Shown here: piece by piece, positions 1 through 6,792 of the stretch
Layout of the letters: each line of letters begins with the position of its first letter
Position numbering within the stretch: the stretch's first letter is position 1
From: Flavobacteriaceae bacterium
GTDB taxonomy: Bacteria > Bacteroidota > Bacteroidia > Flavobacteriales > Flavobacteriaceae
Length of the DNA stretch: 6,817 bases
Direction: 5' to 3'
Assembly (NCBI GenBank): GCA_015488935.1
Contig: WFMU01000201.1
Coordinates: 1-6,817, forward strand
The notes under the pieces: model-generated
Database searches by the model: none
Seen by the model: the letters and a program-made list of their open reading frames with translations, nothing else
What the model was told of the DNA's origin: nothing
Program-made: the position numbers and the translations under genes

Positions 1-408
1 ATTAGAACCAGAAGCGGTCATACTGTAGAATTTAATGACGCCAGTGGTACAGAAAGTATTACCATTACAGATATAAACAGTAATACCATCTATATAGATA
101 CTGCAAATAATAATATTACCGTTTCAGCCAATGAAACCATGACATTTAATGCAAAGAACATTAATATCAATGCAGATGAAAATATTAGAGTAACAGCAGG
201 AAAAGATTTAACAAATAGTGTTGCAGAAAATTATAATGTAATGGCAAAAAATAACAATATAATTATTGAAGAAACCATTGTAACCGATTCTAAAAAACAA
301 GAAAATCTTTCCGATGAAATAACAATGAGTAGTGGTAAAAAGAATTTTACACTTATTTCAGGAAAATCTGTTGATGTACAAAGTAAAGAAAAAGTAAAAT
401 TATTCTAA
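1..408 (+). CDS. vgrG: VgrG (TssI) spike protein, C-terminal part; 5' end outside the window
   Basis: This is the last 135 codons of a type VI secretion spike protein, open from the first base (frame 1) to a TAA at 406-408. The fragment starts with IRTRSGHTVEFND, the typical VgrG motif at the entry to the C-terminal gp5-like needle. About a hundred residues of short beta-strand repeats follow (ITITD, IYIDT, ITVSA, MTFNA, ININA, IRVTA), as expected for the trimeric beta-helix needle. VgrG trimers sit on the Hcp tube and carry the PAAR tip and cargo into the target cell. The Met at codon 47 (base 139) lies inside this repeat and is not a start. No extra effector domain is fused after the needle; the tail ends in KEKVKLF, so cargo is probably supplied by separate downstream genes. 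The next gene begins 23 nt later. Family assignment is strong; the N-terminal base-plate part cannot be judged here. Confidence 0.92.
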   Translation: MRTRSGHTVEFNDASGTESITITDINSNTIYIDTANNNITVSANETMTFNAKNININADENIRVTAGKDLTNSVAENYNVMAKNNNIIIEETIVTDSKKQENLSDEITMSSGKKNFTLISGKSVDVQSKEKVKLF

Positions 409-431
409 ATTAGAATACTAATAGCTAATCA

Positions 432-1325
432 ATGAAATTAAAGTTTTTAATTGATGATGATGAGAGTGAAAGTGCTGTAAAACATAAATTTATTTCTCGT
501 CCAAATAAGTTGTCTGCTAAGTATGGATGTACGGTTTCTTTTGAAAAAGGAACGGTAAAAAATGAAATACGATACAAGTTAGATATTGATTTTTCTAAAG
601 GACAAAATGGAATTAATTTATTTAGAATAAACAGAGCAAAAGAATTGTTTATTAACGATTTTCCTCCAAATAGTTTTATTGATCAATTAGCTTTTGAAAC
701 TAGTAAGGTTATTTATCCTTTAGAATTAGAAGTATTAAATGATGGAAATATAAAAAGTATTCGAAATTTTAAGAAAATAAAAGAGAGATGGATTAAAGAA
801 GAAAAAAAAATTAGAATATATTACAAAGGAAAATTAACCGATACATATTTAAATCTTACGAATAAAACATTAAAAGCCGAAGAAAGACTCATTAATAAAT
901 TAACAAAAGATTGGTTTTTTTATCTGTTTTTTAAACTCTTTAACAAATATAATTTTAAAGAGAAATACATGCATTTTCCAACAGCAGGAAAAGCATTACC
1001 AGTAAAATATAAAGTTTCTCATAATGTAAAAGAAAGAGAAAAAGCAAAAGATATATTCGTTATAATTAATGGAGAAATTAAAGATGAACGCTGTGCTCTT
1101 GATTTAGAACAAGAGTTAGATTATCCATATTTTAAAAGTATAAATGGTAAAGAAAAAGACTTAAAGGGAACTTGTGATATTTCGTATTCATTAAATAACA
1201 AAAATAGAATTATTGAAGGTATTGATGCAACATTTTATACCGAATATTTAGTACCAAAAAAAGTAACTGTAAAAATGTTTCTTTTAGAAAGTGAAACAAT
1301 AAAAAAATCTAATTTTTTAGATTAG
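432..1325 (+). CDS. VgrG-linked hypothetical protein, candidate T6SS adaptor/loader
   Basis: A 297-aa soluble protein with no signal peptide or membrane helix. I have no named family or proven function for it, but its pattern resembles proteins found beside vgrG in Bacteroidetes. Residues 30-100 are beta-rich (strands around YGCTVSF and IRYKLDIDF). Residues 95-139 contain the stretch YPLELEVLNDG followed by a charged helix ending in KERW (W120) and IRIYYKG. An aromatic helix, DWFFYLFF (160-167), follows. The last third (about 190-290) is again beta-rich, with DERC, GTCDISYSLN and IIEGIDATFYTEY. The ATG at 432 is the first start in the frame after the vgrG stop, with an A/T-rich leader. The gene lies between vgrG and the PAAR-like gene, where many T6SS loci keep cargo chaperones (DUF4123, DUF1795 and DUF2169 in Proteobacteria). 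A loader role is inferred from position only. A structural accessory or an effector is also possible. Confidence 0.8.
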   Translation: MKLKFLIDDDESESAVKHKFISRPNKLSAKYGCTVSFEKGTVKNEIRYKLDIDFSKGQNGINLFRINRAKELFINDFPPNSFIDQLAFETSKVIYPLELEVLNDGNIKSIRNFKKIKERWIKEEKKIRIYYKGKLTDTYLNLTNKTLKAEERLINKLTKDWFFYLFFKLFNKYNFKEKYMHFPTAGKALPVKYKVSHNVKEREKAKDIFVIINGEIKDERCALDLEQELDYPYFKSINGKEKDLKGTCDISYSLNNKNRIIEGIDATFYTEYLVPKKVTVKMFLLESETIKKSNFLD

Positions 1326-1337
1326 TAAATTAAAATT

Positions 1338-1829
1338 ATGAGCGAAAAACATGCCGTAGTTCAAGGAGCAACATGCAAATGTGAATTTGGAGATTTTCCA
1401 GATAAATTGATGGTGTTGTCACAAACTAAAAATTATGCAAATGACAACAAAGGTGCACAAAAGTTGATAGCAAGTACCATGGAAATTGGAGGAGGAACTT
1501 TTCAAAAAAACACCTTTGGACAATGCAAATTACAACCAACAGGTAGTAGTTTTAAACCTTGCCAAATTGTAGTAACAAAATGGGATAAAGTTTATGAAAA
1601 AATAACCTTAAGTAATAATGGAAAGATCTTACTAGAAGACAGTAAAGCAACTTGTGTAATATCTGGTAGTCCAAGTATTAGTATTATAAATCACGGGCAA
1701 ACTGCCGAAGGGCATGTAAATAATTCCGAAGAAACAGATACAGACACACAAACACAAATAAACCCAATGGTTGATGTGAATGAATTAAATAATAACGAAG
1801 AAACTGTTAAAGAAGTAATAATTTCTTAA
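1338..1829 (+). CDS. DUF4280-type PAAR-like spike-tip protein
   Basis: A 163-aa protein matching the DUF4280 (PAAR-like) family, thought to cap the VgrG spike and link it to cargo. Visible family features are the start HAVVQGATCKCEFG with C13 and C15, a middle FGQCKLQ (C63), a Pro-Cys step FKPCQIVV (C75) followed by W82, and the closing strand ATCVISGSPSISIINHGQT (C106, H119). These five Cys and the His are candidates for metal binding or for clamping the small beta-fold. The core ends near residue 123. The rest (about 124-163) is a polar acidic tail rich in Glu, Thr, Asp and Asn, probably flexible. The ATG at 1338 lies 12 nt after the previous stop, and the next gene starts 10 nt after this stop, which indicates translation from one message. 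No toxin domain is fused to it, so cargo must bind non-covalently; the 918-aa neighbour is the obvious candidate. Confidence 0.9.
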   Translation: MSEKHAVVQGATCKCEFGDFPDKLMVLSQTKNYANDNKGAQKLIASTMEIGGGTFQKNTFGQCKLQPTGSSFKPCQIVVTKWDKVYEKITLSNNGKILLEDSKATCVISGSPSISIINHGQTAEGHVNNSEETDTDTQTQINPMVDVNELNNNEETVKEVIIS

Positions 1830-1839
1830 AAAATAAATT

Positions 1840-4596
1840 ATGCCAATAGGAGTAGAAAAAGTAGGTTTAGTAAATCCTAATGATAAAAGAATAAAACCAG
1901 TAGCAGGTAGCTCAAAAAAATATCCAGCTGTGGTTATGTTTCCTGCTGATATTGAAATAGAATTTGAAGCAATATACTATAAAGACACTCCCGAAAATAA
2001 AAAAGGAAGAGCAAAATGGGTTGTTAAACCATTTAATGATTTACCAATTGATGCAGAAGATAAAAGAGAACATGTTGGAGATAGAGTTAGTGTAAAAATA
2101 GAAGCTAAATACTGCGGTCCTGGCAGATACAAAGTGTTAGAAGCTTTTTTAAACAAACCCGAAAGTAAATATCCAACCATGATACTTCTTCTTGGAGAAG
2201 CTCCAATGAAAATAAAAACTACAAAATGGAGTGCCGAAAAAGAAGGTGCAGATATAAGACAATCACCAGTAAAATATGGAGATAATGTATGGCTAAATAT
2301 TGAAACTGAAGGACTAAATGGAACAACTCTTGAAGTTGATGTTTTTAATAAAGCTACAGGCTCTGATATTCCAGTACATACATATCACAATGTAAAATGT
2401 CGTGGAGGTGTAGTAAATTATAATATAAAAAATACTTATTTATGGCGTAAAAAAACTGGAATTTGGACAAGTAGTAAAGAAGAATTTTACATAAAAATAA
2501 GATTAAAAGGAAACAAAGAGTATTTAAAAGATGATAAAGGACAAACACCACATGCAAGATACCTGAGAATTGAAGACAAAATATCGAAAAGAACTGTCGA
2601 AGAATCCTCAAATGCCCTTCCGTTAAAAACAGGAAAAGAAGAAGTAAATTTAGAACGATATGAACCTTGCAGATTTTCTAGTCTAACAATAATTGATGAA
2701 GGTAAAAAAATAGTTCTTTTTGATGAAGGAAAACTAAAACTCAAAGGAGAAGTAAAAAAAGAATTTCCAGTTTCCGAAAAAATTTATTTTGATTATGATA
2801 AAGCAATAATAACCTCCGAAGCAAAGAAAGTATTAAACCCTTTAGCCACATTTCTTAAAGATAATGCCTTTGTTCCTGTTGAATTAGGAGCACATTGTGA
2901 TGTTCGTGGTACAGACGCTTATAACGATGCGTTGTCGCTAAAAAGAGCAACTGCTTCTGTTAACTATCTAAAATCAAAAGGAGTTACAAATAAAATTAAT
3001 GCAAAAGGATATGGTAAAAGAAAACTATTAATTAAAGGTAGTGAAAATGAACTTACCGAAGAACAACACAAGCAAAACAGAAGAGTAACTATTAAATTTA
3101 AAATTTTTGGAGGAGACTCGCAAAGTATCGTTTATGAAACCATCGCACCAGATGATGATACAAAAAAAGAAATAACGCTAAAAATAGGAGATTATAATAC
3201 AGACAAATGTTTCCAAGAAAAAATAGTAGAGCGCAAACACGAAACAGATTTTCGAATTATTGAAATGACCCAAAACGGAAAAAAATATTCTCCCGTAATG
3301 GATGGTAAAAGTGATGTAAAATACAAAGTTTACTCTAAATTATCTGGCGAATGGTATTCTACAATGCCTTTAAAATATATTTTTCCTCATAAAATAATTC
3401 CAAATCAATTCTTATATCATCCTCATAGTTGTCGCTATTATTCCGATAATACCAAGGCTAGTGTCATTGTAAAAGTATATCCAGATATTAAATGGGAATT
3501 CTCCGTTTTTCTTAACCTAAGTAACGATTTAAGTGTAAAATGGCAAAATATGCCATACGGAAAAAGTGTAAAACCAGAAAATTTAGGCTTTGGTGGCGAA
3601 AAGAATTTACATGCTAGAGCTGGAAAAATGGGAGCCGAAAAAAGATGGAAATATACAGATATAGATTTTGGAGCTGTACTACAAGCTAAATGGAACAAAA
3701 CAGGAAAAGATAGTTACGCAAGAAATGAAAAACTTACAGCAAAATTTGATGCTAAAATAAAAGCCTTATATAAAATTTTTGGACAATTAAAAGAAGCATC
3801 AAAATACATTACCAATGCAACCAAAGCAACCATAGTAAAAACAAAAATTGGAAGTAAATTACCAGTAACTATAGAAATGAGACCTCCCAATTTTGCAATT
3901 GGAGCAGAATGGCAATTAGCAAGAGGTGTAAAAAATAATAAACCAATCAAAGAATTAGGAACAGATATTAAATTATTTTTTAAAGCAGAACCATTGATTG
4001 GTTTAGAATTAACATTAGATTTATTAGGTTTAGCAATTGGATTAACCGGTCCTGCTGCTCCTGTTTTACATGCTGTTCGTAATTGGATGGGAGAAGGAGA
4101 AAATATAAGTTTAGATATTTATATAAACTTAGTTCTTTCGGGAATGATAAAAATACCTGACTTAAGCCTTGCATACAATACTGCATCAGATAATACCGAC
4201 CCAAATAGAAAAGTAAATTTAGAAGCAGATGCTACAATAGAATTAAAATTAGAAGCTGGGCTTTTTATTAAAGCAAAAGTAGTTATTGTTATTGCAGAAT
4301 TTTATGCTTCTGGAAAAGCACATATAGAAGGAAAAGGTTCTATTACATTCGGACACAAGATAACATATAAATCCGACAAATTAGTATATAGACCAAAATT
4401 ACTATTTGATGGTATCCATGCAAAAATACTGATAAAAGCAGAAGTAGGAATAACAATAAAAAAAGGATGGTTTAGCGGAAATCACAGTAAAGAACTTGCA
4501 GATTTTCACGATAAATTTGATACACCTCAATTTGATATCATAAAAAAAATAGAAGAATTAACAGGACTAGATGCAAATATTACACTAATTGAATAA
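1840..4596 (+). CDS. Large OmpA-domain protein, candidate T6SS cargo effector
   Basis: A 918-aa protein without signal peptide. Residues 1-120 and about 123-250 look like two beta-sandwich domains; the second holds KYGDNVWLNIETEGLNG, a pattern I associate with Bacteroidetes T6SS and PAAR-linked proteins. Residues 310-420 are an OmpA-like peptidoglycan-binding domain: EKIYFDYDKAIIT, then AHCDVRGT...LSLKRA with D354 and R369 fifteen residues apart as in diaminopimelate-binding OmpA/Pal domains, then the closing QNRRVTIKF. Residues 450-600 carry C457, HPHSC (527-531) and VYPDIKWEF. Residues 631-668 look helical, 718-746 are hydrophobic, and 792-873 form alternating beta-strands. No nuclease, lipase, protease or amidase motif was recognised. 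The absence of a leader, the place right after the PAAR-like gene and the exported proteins downstream suggest export by the T6SS to the target envelope. A structural spike extension is the main alternative. ATG 1840 is the first start after the previous stop, 10 nt away. Confidence 0.88.
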   Translation: MPIGVEKVGLVNPNDKRIKPVAGSSKKYPAVVMFPADIEIEFEAIYYKDTPENKKGRAKWVVKPFNDLPIDAEDKREHVGDRVSVKIEAKYCGPGRYKVLEAFLNKPESKYPTMILLLGEAPMKIKTTKWSAEKEGADIRQSPVKYGDNVWLNIETEGLNGTTLEVDVFNKATGSDIPVHTYHNVKCRGGVVNYNIKNTYLWRKKTGIWTSSKEEFYIKIRLKGNKEYLKDDKGQTPHARYLRIEDKISKRTVEESSNALPLKTGKEEVNLERYEPCRFSSLTIIDEGKKIVLFDEGKLKLKGEVKKEFPVSEKIYFDYDKAIITSEAKKVLNPLATFLKDNAFVPVELGAHCDVRGTDAYNDALSLKRATASVNYLKSKGVTNKINAKGYGKRKLLIKGSENELTEEQHKQNRRVTIKFKIFGGDSQSIVYETIAPDDDTKKEITLKIGDYNTDKCFQEKIVERKHETDFRIIEMTQNGKKYSPVMDGKSDVKYKVYSKLSGEWYSTMPLKYIFPHKIIPNQFLYHPHSCRYYSDNTKASVIVKVYPDIKWEFSVFLNLSNDLSVKWQNMPYGKSVKPENLGFGGEKNLHARAGKMGAEKRWKYTDIDFGAVLQAKWNKTGKDSYARNEKLTAKFDAKIKALYKIFGQLKEASKYITNATKATIVKTKIGSKLPVTIEMRPPNFAIGAEWQLARGVKNNKPIKELGTDIKLFFKAEPLIGLELTLDLLGLAIGLTGPAAPVLHAVRNWMGEGENISLDIYINLVLSGMIKIPDLSLAYNTASDNTDPNRKVNLEADATIELKLEAGLFIKAKVVIVIAEFYASGKAHIEGKGSITFGHKITYKSDKLVYRPKLLFDGIHAKILIKAEVGITIKKGWFSGNHSKELADFHDKFDTPQFDIIKKIEELTGLDANITLIE

Positions 4597-4606
4597 AAAT
4601 ATAAAA

Positions 4607-5293
4607 ATGAAACCAATCTTAATCTTAATACTTACTACAATGTTGAGTTGTCAATCACAATCAGATTTTGATATCATAAATATCGAATTAAATAAAGACA
4701 AAGTGTCAACCATAATTCCAAAAGAAATAAAAACAGCAACTTTTGATGCAGGATTATCTGGTGGTAATAATAAATTTACTTCAATAAGCTCCAAAAAAAT
4801 ATTAGTTTTTAACGGCAAAAATTTTGCAGGAAAGCATCCAAATGCACACAGTGAAAACAGCCTTTTTTTATTTTTTAACAAACAAGATAGTATCATTACA
4901 AAATACTCAGTAACCTTATTTACTGCAAAAAATGATAAAAAATTTATTAAAACGCTAAAAGAAGCATTAGGAAATCCAAATTACACAGGTTTTAGAACAA
5001 AAAAAGATAAAACAGATGATAAACCATTGGCATATATTTGGGAAAATAAAAAAAATAATTCCTTTTACCATTTAGGTGTTTCGAGATATGAAAATTACAA
5101 CCAATTAAGGCTTACTGTAGTACCAAACCCTAAAAACAGTCAAGATATCCCAGCAATATACGGTAGTAATTGTTGGAGTTCTTTTATGTATGAAAGAACA
5201 AAAAGGAAAAATCCAAATTATACATACCAACAATTTATAATTGATGCAAAAAAAGAAGATAGTGATGATGTATGTAGCAATTTATCTAAATAA
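4607..5293 (+). CDS. Predicted lipoprotein, candidate immunity protein
   Basis: Translated from the ATG at 4607 this is a 228-aa lipoprotein. It has a short positive start (MK), a hydrophobic stretch (ILILILTTM) and a lipobox-like MLSC with C15 as the lipidated residue. Residues +2 to +8 are QSQSDFD, which loosely resembles the acidic surface-export signals described for some flavobacterial lipoproteins. The mature part is alpha/beta: a strand region around SLFLFFN, a helix FIKTLKEALGNPN (113-125), then LAYIWEN and LRLTVV strands. C189, in CWSSFMYERTK, and C223 near the end could form a disulfide in the periplasm. An in-frame TTG at 4589, inside the upstream gene, would add six polar residues before the leader, so ATG is preferred; it lies 10 nt after the preceding stop. 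Position after a presumed envelope-acting cargo suggests immunity, but no family was recognised. Confidence 0.85.
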   Translation: MKPILILILTTMLSCQSQSDFDIINIELNKDKVSTIIPKEIKTATFDAGLSGGNNKFTSISSKKILVFNGKNFAGKHPNAHSENSLFLFFNKQDSIITKYSVTLFTAKNDKKFIKTLKEALGNPNYTGFRTKKDKTDDKPLAYIWENKKNNSFYHLGVSRYENYNQLRLTVVPNPKNSQDIPAIYGSNCWSSFMYERTKRKNPNYTYQQFIIDAKKEDSDDVCSNLSK

Positions 5294-5309
5294 TTAATAA
5301 AATTAACAG

Positions 5310-5831
5310 ATGAAAATACCTATAAAATTTTTCTTTTGGATTTTTATAATATTCCATGTATCCAAAATCCATAGTCAAGTAATAAAGACGGTTTCGTTAG
5401 ATACCGTTTTCATTAAAAAAGAACCCAATTTAATATTTAATTATACCTCTAAATACAACAAGAAAAATTTTATTAATAAAGGTGTTAATTACGAAATATA
5501 CTCATTCACAAACAAAAACCCTTCAGATAGTATTACACTATTTGGTATTGTAGTAGAAGAATCTCGAATTATTGTTCTAAAAAAGAAAGTATTACTAATA
5601 AGCATCAAGTTAAAAATAGATAATAAAAATATTAAAAACATAGAAAAAGAATTTGCCAAAATATTTGGTCCGTTTAATCCAAAAATATCCATCTCTCAAG
5701 GAGATCAAAGAGAACTCTATTACAATAACGATAAAACAGGATTTATGATTGATGCTTTTTACGAAACAAATTTAAATGATGGTAGCCTAGATGTAGCATA
5801 TATTACAAAAGAATTTATTAACCTTAGATAG
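5310..5831 (+). CDS. Secreted (Sec signal) small protein, candidate second immunity protein
   Basis: A 173-aa protein with a clear signal peptide: MKIPIK, then an aromatic hydrophobic core (FFFWIFIIF), and a likely cut after KIHS so that the mature protein starts with Gln23, a common +1 residue in Bacteroidetes. There is no cysteine, hence no lipidation and no disulfide; the product should be a soluble periplasmic protein of about 151 residues. It is rich in Lys, Asn and Ile. Strands ITLFGIVV and KKVLLISIKLKI lead to a helix NIEKEFAKIFGPFN (about 110-123), then ELYYNNDKTGFMID and a last strand LDVAYI. This order resembles the second half of the preceding lipoprotein, so the two may be distant relatives. 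ATG 5310 follows the previous stop by 16 nt. Function is unknown; an immunity role is inferred from location and export. Confidence 0.85.
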   Translation: MKIPIKFFFWIFIIFHVSKIHSQVIKTVSLDTVFIKKEPNLIFNYTSKYNKKNFINKGVNYEIYSFTNKNPSDSITLFGIVVEESRIIVLKKKVLLISIKLKIDNKNIKNIEKEFAKIFGPFNPKISISQGDQRELYYNNDKTGFMIDAFYETNLNDGSLDVAYITKEFINLR

Positions 5832-5841
5832 AATAAACACA

Positions 5842-6624
5842 ATGATTAAAGAACCATATTACATGATTAATTTTAGTGCAGCTGCCTGTTTATTTGAAAT
5901 TCGTGTAAACGATATACCAGTTACTACGCTAGATACAAAAGGACAAATAGCCACTAGAATTCCAATAAACTATGCCATATCAGAAAGTGGTAAGCAAGAA
6001 GTAAGTATAAAAATTTTACCTATTTCTGGAACTTCAAAATTATCTGAAGCAGCAGCATTGAGTTACACCATAGAATTATACGATGTAAACGGCAATAATT
6101 TTAATTTCAAAAATCAATATAAAGGCTATCAATCACCTAAAATAGACAAAGAAAAAATAATACCAATACTAACACATAAAACTACTTTTGAAGCAAAAAT
6201 TCCATACCAACTAAAAGACCATTGGAAAGAAGGTCAAAACCTAAAAGATATTGATAATTTAAATGTAAAAATAAGAAATACATATCTGCGACTAGGTAAA
6301 TTAATTAGCAATGGTAATTACGATTTACTTGCAAAAAAAATGGAAAATAGAGAATACAATATGGCAACAGCTATGTATTTATCATCTAAAGAGGCAAAAG
6401 CAAGAATAGCAAGTTTAATAAATGATTTAAAAAACGGATATAATTTTATGATGTTAGATGAAAAAGCAGTGCCCGTAGTTTCTGCTTATGGTAAAAAAGT
6501 TGCCCTAAAAAAACCTAATGGAGAACCTGCATTAAGTTTTGGAAATAAAGAAAAAAATGAACAAATAATGCTAGATATTGAATACTATTTGCCAAAAAAT
6601 ACTTCCGATTTTGAAATAATATAA
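5842..6624 (+). CDS. Leaderless two-domain protein of the vgrG island, function unknown
   Basis: A 260-aa soluble protein without signal peptide. Residues about 8-85 look like a beta-sandwich: MINFSAAACLFEIRVNDIPV, then TRIPINYAISESGKQEVSIK and a strand region YTIELYDV. Residues 120-205 are mainly helical and charged (DHWKEGQNLKDID, IRNTYLRLGKLISNG, SSKEAKARIASLINDL). The end returns to strands (VVSAYGKKVALKK, QIMLDIEYYLP). I have a weak memory of similar two-part proteins near T6SS effector genes in both Bacteroidetes and Proteobacteria, but no name or proven activity. ATG 5842 follows the previous stop by 10 nt; Met8 at 5863 is a plausible alternative start, since the domain begins there. 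It is the last gene of the tight run, just before the non-coding gap. It could be a cytosolic immunity protein, a loader, or a conserved accessory. Confidence 0.83.
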   Translation: MIKEPYYMINFSAAACLFEIRVNDIPVTTLDTKGQIATRIPINYAISESGKQEVSIKILPISGTSKLSEAAALSYTIELYDVNGNNFNFKNQYKGYQSPKIDKEKIIPILTHKTTFEAKIPYQLKDHWKEGQNLKDIDNLNVKIRNTYLRLGKLISNGNYDLLAKKMENREYNMATAMYLSSKEAKARIASLINDLKNGYNFMMLDEKAVPVVSAYGKKVALKKPNGEPALSFGNKEKNEQIMLDIEYYLPKNTSDFEII

Positions 6625-6715
6625 ACACAATAATATTATTATTTATTAAATCTGTTTTTTAAAATCCAAATCACAAGTCTTTAATTTAATTGGTTTTTTA
6701 AAAAAAAATTGGTAC

Positions 6716-6748
6716 ATTGCATTCGGAATTAGGTTTTTACTAATTTTT
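6716..6748 (+). promoter_or_regulatory. Possible Bacteroidetes-type promoter for the next gene
   Basis: The 168-bp gap after base 6624 holds an ATTG at 6716-6719 and TAATTTTT at 6741-6748, separated by 21 nt. This fits the Bacteroidetes sigma-A pattern (TTTG at -33, about 19-21 nt, TAnnTTTG at -7) with one mismatch in each box. Transcription would start near 6755, giving a leader of about 38 nt before ATG 6793. The region is so A/T-rich that chance matches are common. Its being the only intergenic gap over 25 nt in the window supports a new transcript here. Confidence 0.35.
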
Positions 6749-6792
6749 ATATATTTATTCAATAGGACTATTCCAACTAAAACCGTTAAATC

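Noticed and set aside
139..408. An apparently complete 89-aa gene starting at ATG 139.
   Set aside because: The same frame is open to base 1 and encodes the VgrG motif IRTRSGHTVEFND; the Met lies inside the needle repeat.
2767..3099. Reading the 918-aa gene as a Pal/OmpA outer-membrane protein.
   Set aside because: There is no signal peptide or lipobox, and the domain lies in the middle of the protein rather than at its C-terminus.
1977..4204. Several minus-strand open frames of 67-86 codons inside the large gene.
   Set aside because: They overlap a well-supported coding frame, have no recognisable protein features and are expected by chance on the opposite strand.
4531..4680. A 14-bp direct repeat, TTTGATATCATAAA, at 4531-4544 and 4667-4680, encoding FDII in both genes.
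   Set aside because: Short and A/T-rich, no third copy seen and no sign of insertion or deletion between the copies; probably chance.
4651..5692. Minus-strand open frames opposite the two exported-protein genes.
   Set aside because: Both sense genes have clear signal peptides and fit the operon; the antisense products have no supporting features.
6629..6709. Possible terminator: the palindrome AATAATATTATT at 6629-6640 and A/T tracts near 6655-6709.
   Set aside because: The palindrome has no G-C pairs and no clear stem followed by a U tract; too weak to call.
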